Source: JBCBGF01 sp039193455 (GTDB taxonomy: Bacteria; Pseudomonadota; Alphaproteobacteria; Rhodobacterales; Rhodobacteraceae). From it: a DNA stretch of 64,000 bases. The translations under genes were made by a program, and so were the position numbers. The stretch spans positions 1-64,000 of the forward strand of contig JBCCWO010000015.1 of assembly GCA_039193455.1 (NCBI GenBank). Reading direction: 5' to 3'. Under the pieces are notes generated by a model. That model was given only the letters and a program-made list of their open reading frames with translations, had not been told where the DNA came from and searched no databases. Shown piece by piece: positions 8,773 to 17,662 of this stretch; position 1 is the first letter of the stretch, and each line of letters opens with the position of its first letter.

Positions 8773-9211
8773 CCATCGGCCCGACCCGACCGAAATCCAT
8801 CTGCCCGGTGAACTGAGACTTCAGTGCCCCCATCACCTTGCCCATATCGCGGATCGAGTCGGCACCCGCCGACCGGATCGCCGCATCCACGGCCTTGGCG
8901 ATTTCGTCGTCATCCAACTGGCGCGGCAGAAACTCTTCGATCACATCGATTTCCGCCCGCTCCTTCTCGGCCAGCTCCAGCCTCCCGCCTTCTTCATAGG
9001 CGCGCGCGCTTTCCTGCCGCTGCTTGACCATCTTGCCAAGAATCTGAAGGACTTCCGCGTCCTGGACGCCGTCGTCGCGGCCTTCCCCACGCAGCGCGAT
9101 ATCGCGGTCTTTGATCGCAGCATTGATCAGCCGCAGCGTCGACAAACGCTCACCATCCTTTGCACGCATCGCGGTCTTCAGCGCGTCACTCAGCCGATGT
9201 CGCATACCCAT
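8753..9211 (-). CDS. yqeY: GatB/YqeY domain protein
   Basis: The 152-residue, all-helical YqeY protein (MGMRHRLSDALKTAMRAKD, then DVIEEFLPRQLDDDEI) resembles the tail domain of GatB, which contacts tRNA in the amidotransferase. The role of free-standing YqeY is uncertain. The divergent arrangement with carA is common in alphaproteobacteria. Two in-frame ATGs six bases apart follow an AAAGGGGAAGGG stretch, so the start could be either. Confidence 0.92.
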   Translation of the reverse strand: MGMRHRLSDALKTAMRAKDGERLSTLRLINAAIKDRDIALRGEGRDDGVQDAEVLQILGKMVKQRQESARAYEEGGRLELAEKERAEIDVIEEFLPRQLDDDEIAKAVDAAIRSAGADSIRDMGKVMGALKSQFTGQMDFGRVGPMVKDRLG

Positions 9212-9335
9212 ACCCGTGCCCTTCCCCTTTAAGAAGTCAGAATGGTCAACATATAGAATGCAAATTCCAGAAACAAGTCACGGGCACCCCATCTAACACA
9301 TTGATATTGCGTGATAAGTGTTTTTCGCCCCTTGC

Positions 9336-9364
9336 TTGACGCCCCCCCGCGCGCCCCGTAGTTT
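9336..9364 (+). promoter_or_regulatory. Predicted promoter of carA
   Basis: TTGACG (9336-9341) and TAGTTT (9359-9364) are spaced by 17 bases and lie about 30 bases upstream of the carA ATG. Confidence 0.55.
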
Positions 9365-9393
9365 CCGCCAAGTTTGCCCACCGGAGCCCTGCA

Positions 9394-10542
9394 ATGCCCC
9401 CTGCCTCGCCAACCGCCTGCCTCGCCCTTGCCGATGGCACGCTGTTTTTCGGCAAGGGTTTTGGCGCCACCGGCCAGACCACGGCCGAGCTGTGCTTCAA
9501 CACCGCCATGACCGGGTATCAAGAGATCATGACCGACCCGTCCTATGCCGGGCAGGTCGTCACCTTCACCTTCCCGCATATCGGCAATGTCGGCGTGAAC
9601 CCCGACGACGATGAAACCGCGGAACCGGTGGCCGCGGGGCTCGTGGTCAAGTGGGACCCGACCGAACCGTCGAACTGGCGCGCCGCCGAACCGCTGACGA
9701 CCTGGCTGACGCGCCGGGGCCGCATCGGCATTGGCGGGATCGACACCCGCCGGCTGACCCGCGCGATCCGACAACAGGGCGCACCGCATATCGCGTTGGC
9801 CCACGATCCCAACGGACAGTTTGATATCGAAGGTCTTGTGGCCGCGGCCAGGGCCTTCCCCGGTCTCGAAGGGCTCGACCTCGCCAAGGATGTGACTTGC
9901 GCGCAATCCTACCGCTGGGATCAGATGCGCTGGGCCTGGCCCGACGGGTATCAGCGCCGCAAATCCCCCGGCCACAAGGTCGTCGCGATCGACTATGGTG
10001 CAAAGCGCAACATCCTGCGCTGCCTGGCCAGCGCGGGCTGCGATGTCACGGTGCTGCCCGCGACCGCCACGGCGGAGGATGTGTTGTCGCAATCCCCGGC
10101 GGGCCTGTTTCTGTCAAACGGCCCGGGCGATCCCGCCGCGACGGGCGCCTATGCCGTGCCGATGATCCGCGAGGTGCTGGAGACCACTGAAATCCCGGTC
10201 TTCGGGATCTGCCTCGGGCACCAGATGCTGGCGCTCGCCCTTGGCGCGCGGACGATCAAGATGAACCACGGCCACCATGGGGCCAACCATCCGGTGAAGG
10301 ATCTCGAAACCGGCAAGGTCGAGATCACGTCGATGAACCACGGCTTCACGGTCGACAGCCAGACGCTTCCCGATGGCGTCCGGGAAACCCATGTCTCGCT
10401 GTTTGACGGTTCAAACTGCGGCATCCGGCTGTCGGACAGGCCAGTCTTCTCGGTTCAATACCACCCAGAGGCGAGCCCTGGGCCGCAAGACAGCTACTAT
10501 CTTTTTGAGCGCTTCACCTCTGCGATGGACGCACAGGTGTGA
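9394..10542 (+). CDS. carA: Carbamoyl-phosphate synthase small subunit
   Basis: The 382-residue glutaminase subunit supplies ammonia to CarB for carbamoyl phosphate, feeding pyrimidine and arginine synthesis. The amidotransferase nucleophile lies in GICLGHQMLALALG and the catalytic His in QYHPEASPGPQDS. The N-terminal CPSase_sm domain (TAMTGYQEIMTDPSY) is complete. A GGAG site precedes the ATG. carB is not adjacent, as is usual in this family. Confidence 0.97.
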   Translation: MPPASPTACLALADGTLFFGKGFGATGQTTAELCFNTAMTGYQEIMTDPSYAGQVVTFTFPHIGNVGVNPDDDETAEPVAAGLVVKWDPTEPSNWRAAEPLTTWLTRRGRIGIGGIDTRRLTRAIRQQGAPHIALAHDPNGQFDIEGLVAAARAFPGLEGLDLAKDVTCAQSYRWDQMRWAWPDGYQRRKSPGHKVVAIDYGAKRNILRCLASAGCDVTVLPATATAEDVLSQSPAGLFLSNGPGDPAATGAYAVPMIREVLETTEIPVFGICLGHQMLALALGARTIKMNHGHHGANHPVKDLETGKVEITSMNHGFTVDSQTLPDGVRETHVSLFDGSNCGIRLSDRPVFSVQYHPEASPGPQDSYYLFERFTSAMDAQV

Positions 10543-10632
10543 CACTCTGACTTGTCCACCGGTCAATTAACAGTTCGTTAACCCCAACGGAAAAAGGCTC
10601 AGGCGTTCCTTTTGACGTAGGCCTGTGATTCT

Positions 10633-12558
10633 GTGACCGCCCTGATTGCTAAAAAACCCGCCGCCTCTCCGACGCTGCCACTGCACCGCCCGCGACCCGC
10701 TCAGGTTGTGCCAACGGTACCGGCCAACCGTGACGCAGAACTGCCCGCGCTGATCGATCCCGGCCAAAAACGCTGGCAACATATCTGGCTGGCCCCGCTG
10801 CCCCGCCCCCAGGCCACGGCCACGGCCTATGCGCCATCAAAGCCACGCGCCCCGGGCCACATCGATCTTGAACGCGATCCTCCCGACCCGCGCCTGATCG
10901 ACCGCCTCGGCGCAGATGTCTGTCTGCGCCACGGTCTGGTGCCATGGCGCCGCGTTGGCGGCGCGACCGTTGTCGCCTGCGCCGACGCCGCCACCTTTGC
11001 CGCCCAGGTCGACAGGATGACCGCCACCCTGGGCCCGGTATTAATGGCCCGCGCGCCCCAAGCCGCAGTGGAACGCGCGGTTCTGAACCTCCGCGGCCCC
11101 GCCCTTGTCGCACGCGCAGAAACCGCGCTCGCCGCTGACGCCAGTTGCCGCAGCCTCGCAACACGTCCGCTGGCCATCGCCGCCGCCACGCTTGCGATCG
11201 CTCTCACCGCCGCCGCAATACTGGTCCCCACCGCCACCTTTTCCGGGATCTTCGGCTGGGCGATGCTGGCCCTTCTGGCCATGACCGTCCTGCGCACAGC
11301 GGCCCTGGTGAACGAGGCACACCAACGGCTCACCCGCGCGCGCGCCTTTTCGACCGCGCGCAACGGCACCACCGAAGGGCCGTTGCCTAGGATATCGATC
11401 TTGGTGCCACTGCTTTGGGAAAGCAGCATCACCGATGCGCTCATCGCCCGGCTCTCGGCGCTCGACTACCCCGCTGAGCGGCGCGAATTCCTTTTTGTGC
11501 TGGAACAATCCGATGGCGGCACCCACCACGCCTTGGCGGGCCAACGGCTCGGCCCCGGCATGCGTATCGTCACCGTGCCGCCCGGCACCGTGCGCACAAA
11601 ACCACGTGCCCTGAACTACGCGCTTGATTTCGCCCGCGGCGACATCATCGGCATTTACGATGCCGAGGACGCGCCTGATCGCGACCAACTGCGCCGCGTG
11701 GCCGAGGCGTTTGCCCATGCCGCCCCCGACGTGGCCTGCCTGCAAGGGCGCCTCGATTTCGACAACGCCCGGCAAAACTGGCTGACCCGCGCCTTCACGC
11801 TTGATTACGCCGCCTGGTTTCGCGTCTTCCTGCCCGGCCTCGCCCGGCTTGGCTTTGCGATCCCGCTGGGCGGAACGACGCTGTTCCTGCGCCGCGCCGC
11901 TCTGGAACAGATTGGCCGCTGGGATGCCCACAACGTGACCGAGGATGCAGACCTTGGCATCCGCCTCGCACGGCACGGCTATCGCACCGAGCTGATCGAT
12001 ACGACAACACAGGAAGAGGCGGCAAGCCGTCTGGGCCCCTGGATCCGGCAACGCTCGCGCTGGCTCAAGGGCTACGCGCTGACCTATGGCGTGCACATGC
12101 GCCGCCCCGGACGCCTTCTGGCCCAACTTGGCCTGCGCCGCTTCCTCGGCTTTCAGATCATGTTTCTGGGAACACTCACGCTTTTTATCTGCACGCCGCT
12201 CTTCTGGACATTCTGGCTGCTGCCCTTCGGACTGCCCCACCCCGCCTTCGCCACCCTGCCTGACAGTGTCCGCATCGGCACCATCGCGCTGTTTCTGACC
12301 TGCGAGGCCGTGACCTTGCTCAGCTATGCGCTCGCCCTCTCAGGCACGCGCCATCGCCGGCTCTGGGTGTGGATCCCGACGATGCATGTCTATTTCGCAT
12401 TGGCGGTCATGGCCGCCTATCGTGGGCTCAGCCAGATCTTTCTGCGCCCGTTCTTTTGGGAAAAAACGGCCCACGGGCTTGTGCCCGCCGGACCCGCTAC
12501 TCCGCGCCCAGCGTCGCCTCGGCGTCCCGCCGCAACCGCGTCTCAAACGCGTGGCTGA
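10633..12558 (+). CDS. GT2-family glycosyltransferase with GspE-N-like N-terminal domain
   Basis: The 641-residue membrane glycosyltransferase starts at GTG. Residues about 77-155 resemble the N-terminal domain of type II secretion ATPases (IDLERDPPDPRLIDRLG, then LVPWRRVGGATVVACADA). Two membrane helices follow (178-222), then a cellulose-synthase-like catalytic domain with DAED (343-346), TED (436-438) and QRSRW (473-477), and a C-terminal membrane block. This is the layout of a processive exopolysaccharide synthase. The nucleotide-sugar and product are unknown. The tail overlaps the convergent GntR gene by 62 bases. Confidence 0.9.
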   Translation: MTALIAKKPAASPTLPLHRPRPAQVVPTVPANRDAELPALIDPGQKRWQHIWLAPLPRPQATATAYAPSKPRAPGHIDLERDPPDPRLIDRLGADVCLRHGLVPWRRVGGATVVACADAATFAAQVDRMTATLGPVLMARAPQAAVERAVLNLRGPALVARAETALAADASCRSLATRPLAIAAATLAIALTAAAILVPTATFSGIFGWAMLALLAMTVLRTAALVNEAHQRLTRARAFSTARNGTTEGPLPRISILVPLLWESSITDALIARLSALDYPAERREFLFVLEQSDGGTHHALAGQRLGPGMRIVTVPPGTVRTKPRALNYALDFARGDIIGIYDAEDAPDRDQLRRVAEAFAHAAPDVACLQGRLDFDNARQNWLTRAFTLDYAAWFRVFLPGLARLGFAIPLGGTTLFLRRAALEQIGRWDAHNVTEDADLGIRLARHGYRTELIDTTTQEEAASRLGPWIRQRSRWLKGYALTYGVHMRRPGRLLAQLGLRRFLGFQIMFLGTLTLFICTPLFWTFWLLPFGLPHPAFATLPDSVRIGTIALFLTCEAVTLLSYALALSGTRHRRLWVWIPTMHVYFALAVMAAYRGLSQIFLRPFFWEKTAHGLVPAGPATPRPASPRRPAATASQTRG

Positions 12559-13150
12559 TATGGGCCTTGAACGCGGCATAGGCCGCGTCGCCATCATTCT
12601 CGGCAATCGCGTCAACGATGGCCGTGTGCTCTTCCAGCGCCACCTTGCCCCTGCCCTCGGCGGCCAGTGACGTCGTCGCCATCAAGGCCATCGAGCGATA
12701 GACAAGATCGAGCTGCTGCACCAGAAACCGGTTGTGCGAGGCCAGATGCACCTGCCGGTGAAACCGCCGGTTCGCCCGCGCCAGCGCCGCGGGATCGCCC
12801 ACCAGCGCCGCATCCTCGTCCACCATCCGCCGCAACACCCGCACCTCTTCGGCACTGGCATGGCGCGCGGCCAGCCGTGCTGCCAAGCCTTCAAGCTCAC
12901 TGCGCACCACGTAAAGCTCGGCCATCTGGTTATGGTCGAGCGAGGCCACGATCAGGCTCCGCCCGTCCCGCGCCAGCAGCGATTGCGTCTCAAGCCGCTG
13001 CAGCGCCTCGCGAATGGGCGTGCGCGACACCCCAAAGCGTTCGGCCAACTCGCTTTCCACCAGCCGATCCCCAGGGCGGTAAACCCCGGTATCAATCGCC
13101 TGCAACACCAGTTGATAGGCATCCTTCTGCGGATGTTTTGCGTCGTCCAT
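12497..13150 (-). CDS. GntR-family regulator, FadR subfamily (FCD domain)
   Basis: The 217-residue regulator has an N-terminal winged helix (about residues 15-75; ELAERFGVSRTPIREALQRLE) and a helical FCD ligand domain. The metal-binding His residues of the FCD are visible (NRRFHRQVHLASHN, EEHTAIVDAI, KAHISHAFE). ATG 13150 has a GGAGAGG ribosome site; the longer frame upstream is rejected. Regulators of this type sense small carboxylates. No operon partner suggests the ligand. Confidence 0.92.
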   Translation of the reverse strand: MDDAKHPQKDAYQLVLQAIDTGVYRPGDRLVESELAERFGVSRTPIREALQRLETQSLLARDGRSLIVASLDHNQMAELYVVRSELEGLAARLAARHASAEEVRVLRRMVDEDAALVGDPAALARANRRFHRQVHLASHNRFLVQQLDLVYRSMALMATTSLAAEGRGKVALEEHTAIVDAIAENDGDAAYAAFKAHISHAFETRLRRDAEATLGAE

Positions 13151-13241
13151 CGGCCTCTCCTGCGCGTCTGACGACCATATGCGGGCGCAGCCAGCCGGAT
13201 CAAGCGTTGCCGCCAAAACCCGCACGGCCTAAAGAAGCGCC

Positions 13242-13886
13242 ATGGTGGCCCAAAACTTTACCCATGTCCGAACCTGGGTCTTCGATCTCGACAATACGCT
13301 CTACCCGCCCTCGGCGCGTCTCTTCGACCAGATCGAGGTGCGGATGACCGACTGGGTGGCCGAAACCCTCGGCCTCGCACACCCCGAGGCGGACGCGCTG
13401 CGCCGCCACTACTGGCGCACCTACGGCACGACGCTGGCGGGGCTGATGGACGAACATGGCGTCGATCCCGATCCCTATCTCCACCACGTGCACGAAATCT
13501 CGCTCGACCATCTGTCGCCCGAACCCGCGCTGACCCGGGCGATCCAGCGCCTGCCGGGCCGCCGCGTCGTCTACACCAACGGCAGCGCCCCCTATGCCCG
13601 CCGGGTGATCGCCGCGCGCGGGCTCGACGGGCTCTTCGACGCGGTCTATGGCGTGGAACATGCGGGCTTCCGCCCCAAGCCGGAACGCGCGGCCTTCGAG
13701 GCGGTGTTCACCGCCGACGGCATCACCCCGGACACAGCCGCGATGTTCGAAGATGACCCCCGCAACCTCGCCGTGCCCCACGCGATGGGAATGCGCACGG
13801 TCCACGTGGCGCCCGACCCGCACGAGGCCGACCACATCCACCATCACACCGACGACCTCGCCGCCTTTCTGTCGCAGCTGGGCTAA
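13242..13886 (+). CDS. HAD-superfamily pyrimidine 5'-nucleotidase-like hydrolase
   Basis: The 214-residue protein has HAD motif I as DLDNTLYP, motif II as TNGS, the motif III Lys in FRPKPERAAF and motif IV as FEDDPRN. This pattern matches the yeast SDT1/PHM8-like pyrimidine 5'-nucleotidase group common in alphaproteobacteria. It probably dephosphorylates UMP/CMP or damaged nucleotides, by family inference. It stands alone and runs into the FAD hydroxylase gene 42 bases later. Confidence 0.9.
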   Translation: MVAQNFTHVRTWVFDLDNTLYPPSARLFDQIEVRMTDWVAETLGLAHPEADALRRHYWRTYGTTLAGLMDEHGVDPDPYLHHVHEISLDHLSPEPALTRAIQRLPGRRVVYTNGSAPYARRVIAARGLDGLFDAVYGVEHAGFRPKPERAAFEAVFTADGITPDTAAMFEDDPRNLAVPHAMGMRTVHVAPDPHEADHIHHHTDDLAAFLSQLG

Positions 13887-13928
13887 GTCGCCTTTCCCAC
13901 AGGACGCCCGCGACCTACCTTGCCGCCC

Positions 13929-15122
13929 ATGATAGACCCTGTGGATATCTTCATCTCCGGCGGCGGCATCGCGGGCCTTGTCGCCGCCGCAGCCTTTGGC
14001 CGCGCGGGTTTCACCGTTTGCCTTGCCGACCCGGCCCCGCCGGTGGATACGGCCGAGGCAGACGGCTCAGACTTGCGGTCCACCGCCTATCTGCAACCCG
14101 CCCGCGATCTTTTGGAAACTGCCGGTCTTTGGGACACGCTCACCCCCCACGCCACACCGCTCGACGCGCTGCGCGTGATCGACACCACCGGCTGGCCGCC
14201 TGCACCCACCGCCACACGCGAATTTCGCGCCGACGAACTCGGCGATCTGCCGTTTGGCTGGAATCTCCCCAACTGGCTGACCCGCAAGGTCCTGGCCGAT
14301 CACATCGCCACGCTCGACCGCGTCGACCTGCGCCTGGGCGTGGGCTTCAAGTCCCTCCTGCAGCGCGACACCGCCGCGCTGATCACGCTGACCGACGGCA
14401 CCCGCCTGTCGGCTAAGCTCGCCATCGCCGCCGATGGCCGCGCCTCGCCCCTGCGCGACGCCGCCGGGATCGGCGTCACCACCACGCGCTACGGCCAGAA
14501 GGCGCTCGCCTTCTCTGTCACCCAACCGCACCCACACGAAAACATCTCGACCGAGATCTACAATGCGGGCGGCGCCTTCACCCTCGTGCCCCTGCCCGAC
14601 CATCAGGGTGGCCCCGCCTCGGCCGTGGTCTGGATGAACGATGGCCCCCGCGCCGCCGAGCTTTTGGCCATGGACACGCCCGCATTCGAGGCGGTGATGA
14701 CCGAACGATCCACCGGCCTTCTCGGCCACCTGACGCTGGCCAGCCCCCGCCGCATGTGGCCCGTGATCACCCAACGCGCCACATCGCTCGCCGCCCAGCG
14801 CGTCGCCATCACCGCAGAGGCCGCCCATGTCCTACCACCGATCGGCGCGCAGGGGCTCAACACCTCGCTCAACGACATCGCCGCGCTCCAGGAGATCGCC
14901 ACCGCAGCGCCGGGAGAAATCGGGACACCCAAGATGCTCTCGACCTACGAGAAAAACCGCGCCCGCGACATCACCGCCCGCGCCAAGGTCATCGACCTCT
15001 TCAACCGCATCTGTCGGTCCGATGTCGCCGCGATCCAATCGCTCCGCACCGCGGGCCTGAAAGCTGTCTACGACATCGCCCCTGTGCGCAGGGCCGTGAT
15101 GCGGGCCGGGCTTGGGCCTTGA
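13929..15122 (+). CDS. UbiH/UbiF-family FAD-dependent hydroxylase
   Basis: The 397-residue flavoprotein monooxygenase has the FAD-binding GGGIAG near the N-terminus and the second FAD motif (AEAAHVLPPIGAQGLN) near residue 300, which in ubiquinone hydroxylases reads AHxxxPxxGQGxN. It probably hydroxylates the ubiquinone ring. UbiH, UbiF, UbiI and UbiL cannot be told apart here. The ATG 13929 is chosen over a TTG nine bases earlier. Confidence 0.88.
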   Translation: MIDPVDIFISGGGIAGLVAAAAFGRAGFTVCLADPAPPVDTAEADGSDLRSTAYLQPARDLLETAGLWDTLTPHATPLDALRVIDTTGWPPAPTATREFRADELGDLPFGWNLPNWLTRKVLADHIATLDRVDLRLGVGFKSLLQRDTAALITLTDGTRLSAKLAIAADGRASPLRDAAGIGVTTTRYGQKALAFSVTQPHPHENISTEIYNAGGAFTLVPLPDHQGGPASAVVWMNDGPRAAELLAMDTPAFEAVMTERSTGLLGHLTLASPRRMWPVITQRATSLAAQRVAITAEAAHVLPPIGAQGLNTSLNDIAALQEIATAAPGEIGTPKMLSTYEKNRARDITARAKVIDLFNRICRSDVAAIQSLRTAGLKAVYDIAPVRRAVMRAGLGP

Positions 15123-15171
15123 GTATTTCCACCAAGATGAAAGCCCACCCTTCATCTTGGCAAAAATACTC
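15121..15171. repeat. Long imperfect palindrome between UbiH-like and Lrp genes
   Basis: A 21-base arm beginning GAGTATTT (15121-15141) is repeated inverted at 15151-15171 with 18 of 21 positions matching and a 9-base loop. It lies between two convergent genes and can act as a bidirectional transcription end. I recall this GAGTATTT...CCAAGATGAA palindrome as recurrent between genes in roseobacters; within this window it occurs once. Confidence 0.75.
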
Positions 15172-15173
15172 AT

Positions 15174-15632
15174 TCACCCAATCGGCCCCGGCCGCCGTTC
15201 CTCGCTCAAAAGCACATTCGCCTCGACATTCCCGACCCCCGGCAGGGTCATGATCCGCCGCCGCAAGACCCTCTCAAAGTCGCTCAGATCCCGCGCCACC
15301 ACGCGCAGGCGGTAGTCGTAAAGCCCCAGCACGTGATGCACCGCCTGCACCTCGGGGATGGCCGCCACCGCGCGCTCGAAATCCTCAAGGCTGACCCGCC
15401 CCTTGGTGGCAAGCTTCACGCCCAGAAACACCGTCACTCCGAAGCCCGCCTTCTCCAGATCCAGGTCAACCCGCCGCCCGGCCAGCACCCCCGCCTCTTC
15501 GAGCCGCTTGATCCGCCGCCAGGTCGCGGGTTGCGACAGGCCCAGGCTGCGCCCCAACGCCCCCGCCGATTGCGTGGCGTCCGCGACCAGCGCGCGCAAA
15601 ATCTGGCGGTCGGTGTCATCGAGCGCGGTCAT
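15174..15632 (-). CDS. Lrp/AsnC-family regulator (second of a tandem pair)
   Basis: The 152-residue protein has an N-terminal AsnC-type helix-turn-helix (DDTDRQILRALVADA, then LGLSQPATWRRIKRLEEAG) and a C-terminal RAM ligand domain (GLYDYRLRVVARD). Its ATG overlaps the stop of the upstream lrp paralogue by four bases (ATGA), so the two are made together. It probably forms homo- or hetero-oligomers with that partner to sense amino acids. Target genes are unknown; ilvC is the obvious neighbour. Confidence 0.93.
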   Translation of the reverse strand: MTALDDTDRQILRALVADATQSAGALGRSLGLSQPATWRRIKRLEEAGVLAGRRVDLDLEKAGFGVTVFLGVKLATKGRVSLEDFERAVAAIPEVQAVHHVLGLYDYRLRVVARDLSDFERVLRRRIMTLPGVGNVEANVLLSEERRPGPIG

Positions 15633-16084
15633 ATCGGCAGCGCCTCGTCGGATTTGACGGTCGCGACCTGCATCAGCGCCTCGATATCGGTGATATGCGG
15701 CAGGGTCAGGATGCGGTCGCGATAGATCTCCTGATAATGCCCCATATCGCGGGCAATCACCGAGACGCGCACATCGACCCGGCCCAGAAAGGTCTGGATT
15801 TCCACGGCTTCGGCCACCCCGCGCGCAGCCTCAAGAAACTGGTCGAACGCCTGCGGCACCGTCTTGTCGAGCGTGATCCGCAGCGACACCTCCACCGCAT
15901 AGCCCAGCGCGCGCCAGTCGATCACCGCGTGGACCCCGCGAATGATCCCCGCGGCCCGCAGCTTGTCGAACCGGCGCGAGGCGGCGGCGGGGGACAGCCC
16001 GGCGCGGTCGCCAAGTGCGGACACCCCGGCTTCGGGAGTCGCCATCATCTGGCGCAGCAGGCGGCGGTCGGTGTCGTCAAGCAT
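15629..16084 (-). CDS. Lrp/AsnC-family regulator (first of a tandem pair)
   Basis: The 151-residue paralogue of the next gene starts MLDDTDRRLLRQM with helix-turn-helix LSPAAASRRFDKLRAAG and a RAM domain (TFLGRVDVRVSVIARD). It reads divergently from ilvC, and the gap between them holds an 18-base palindrome. Control of ilvC by this protein, in answer to leucine or another branched-chain amino acid, is likely but inferred from position only. The upstream extension of the frame into the promoter region is rejected. Confidence 0.93.
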   Translation of the reverse strand: MLDDTDRRLLRQMMATPEAGVSALGDRAGLSPAAASRRFDKLRAAGIIRGVHAVIDWRALGYAVEVSLRITLDKTVPQAFDQFLEAARGVAEAVEIQTFLGRVDVRVSVIARDMGHYQEIYRDRILTLPHITDIEALMQVATVKSDEALPI

Positions 16085-16096
16085 GACTTTCGCAAT

Positions 16097-16114
16097 ATTC
16101 GTGAATTGACGAAT
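16097..16114. promoter_or_regulatory. 18-base palindrome between lrp pair and ilvC
   Basis: ATTCGT-GAATTG-ACGAAT has perfect outer arms and an AATT centre with only one mismatched pair. It lies 13 bases upstream of the lrp start. A second, weaker dyad GATTT-CCGA-AAATC follows at 16126-16139. Both are good candidates for Lrp-type binding sites. Confidence 0.6.
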
Positions 16115-16222
16115 GATCTTTGCTCGATTTCCGAAAATCAATCAAACACAGAAACAGGTATCGTCCCAATACCCCTATGGTCCCCTCCCACAAAGACACC
16201 CACGTCAGGAAGGACCCAACCC

Positions 16223-17245
16223 ATGCGCGTCTATTACGATCGCGACTGCGACATCAATCTCATCAAGGACAAAAAGGTCGCCATCCTCGGCTATGGCAGC
16301 CAGGGCCACGCCCACGCGCTGAACCTGCGCGATTCAGGCGCCAAGAACCTCGTTGTCGCGCTCCGCGAAGGCTCCCCCAGCGCGGCCAAGGCCGAGGGTG
16401 AGGGGCTGACCGTGATGGGCATCGCCGAAGCCGCGGCCTGGTGCGACCTGATGATGTTCACCATGCCCGATGAGCTTCAGGCCGAGACGTACAAGAAGTA
16501 TGTCCACGACAACCTCAAAGACGGCGCGGCCATCGCCTTTGCCCACGGCCTGAACGTCCATTTCGGCCTGATCGAGCCCAAGCCCGGCGTCGACGTGATC
16601 ATGATGGCCCCCAAAGGCCCCGGCCACACCGTGCGGGGCGAATACACCAAGGGCGGCGGCGTGCCCTGCCTTGTGGCGGTCGACAACGATGCCAGCGGCC
16701 GCGCGCTGGAAATCGGCCTGTCCTATTGCTCGGCCATCGGTGGTGGGCGTTCGGGCATCATCGAGACGAACTTCAAGGAAGAGTGTGAGACCGACCTCTT
16801 CGGCGAACAGGCCGTGCTGTGTGGCGGCCTTGTCGAGCTCATCCGCTGCGGGTTCGAGACACTGGTCGAGGCGGGCTATGCCCCCGAGATGGCCTATTTC
16901 GAGTGCCTGCACGAGGTGAAGCTGATCGTCGACCTCATCTACGAAGGCGGCATCGCCAACATGAACTACTCGATCTCGAACACCGCCGAATACGGTGAAT
17001 ACGTCTCGGGCCCGCGCGTGCTGCCCTATGACGAAACCAAGGCGCGGATGAAGGCGATCCTGACCGACATCCAATCGGGCGCATTCGTGCGTGACTTCAT
17101 GACCGAGAACGCCGTGGGCCAGCCCTTCTTTAAATCCACCCGCCGCAACAACGACGCGCACCAGATCGAAGAGGTGGGCGAAACCCTGCGTGGCATGATG
17201 CCGTGGATTTCGGCGGGTCGCATGGTCGACAAGGCCAAGAACTAA
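16223..17245 (+). CDS. ilvC: Ketol-acid reductoisomerase
   Basis: The 340-residue class I enzyme converts acetolactate or acetohydroxybutyrate to the dihydroxy acids of valine/isoleucine synthesis using NADPH and Mg. The dinucleotide-binding GYGSQGHAHA is at residues 24-33, and the metal ligands lie in FKEECETDLFGEQ and the later ECLHEVK. The AGGAAGGA ribosome site sits nine bases before ATG 16223. The start MRVYYDRDCD is standard. It is probably controlled by the divergent Lrp pair. Confidence 0.98.
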   Translation: MRVYYDRDCDINLIKDKKVAILGYGSQGHAHALNLRDSGAKNLVVALREGSPSAAKAEGEGLTVMGIAEAAAWCDLMMFTMPDELQAETYKKYVHDNLKDGAAIAFAHGLNVHFGLIEPKPGVDVIMMAPKGPGHTVRGEYTKGGGVPCLVAVDNDASGRALEIGLSYCSAIGGGRSGIIETNFKEECETDLFGEQAVLCGGLVELIRCGFETLVEAGYAPEMAYFECLHEVKLIVDLIYEGGIANMNYSISNTAEYGEYVSGPRVLPYDETKARMKAILTDIQSGAFVRDFMTENAVGQPFFKSTRRNNDAHQIEEVGETLRGMMPWISAGRMVDKAKN

Positions 17246-17264
17246 GCGCCCGGCGCCACGGGAC

Positions 17265-17600
17265 ATGGACCCAAAGAGCCGCCGCCTTGTCTGGCTCCTC
17301 GTCGGCGCCCTCGGGATCGGATTGATCGTCGAGGGCGTCGCCTCTGCCATGGCCTTGGCCCGGTACAGCCCGGTGACCCATGTTTTGGCCCGCGGCGACG
17401 CCCGCGTGCCCATCTTCGCGATGACAACGCCGCCCCCACCCAACCATGCCGCGCGCCAACCGGGCGCGTCGGTCTATTTCGGTTTCACCGAAGGCTACCG
17501 CCTGCCCGATGGCACCACGGTGCGCTGCCGCTATATCGGCCCCATCGCCCGCTGCTCGGACGGATGGACCGCCGTCTTCCCCGACACCCCGGTGCAATAG
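17265..17600 (+). CDS. Small membrane-anchored protein of unknown function
   Basis: The 111-residue protein has one N-terminal membrane helix (about residues 8-30) and a short extracytoplasmic part containing two Cys (VRCRYIGPIARCSDGW) that could form a disulphide. It starts 19 bases after ilvC and may be cotranscribed. No family is recognised. The codon pattern fits the host, which is the main support that it is real. Confidence 0.55.
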   Translation: MDPKSRRLVWLLVGALGIGLIVEGVASAMALARYSPVTHVLARGDARVPIFAMTTPPPPNHAARQPGASVYFGFTEGYRLPDGTTVRCRYIGPIARCSDGWTAVFPDTPVQ

Positions 17601-17662
17601 CGCGCAGGCCCTGCCCGCCACCGCACATTGTAACAGCGCGACCTCGCCCCCATCTCGCGGCG

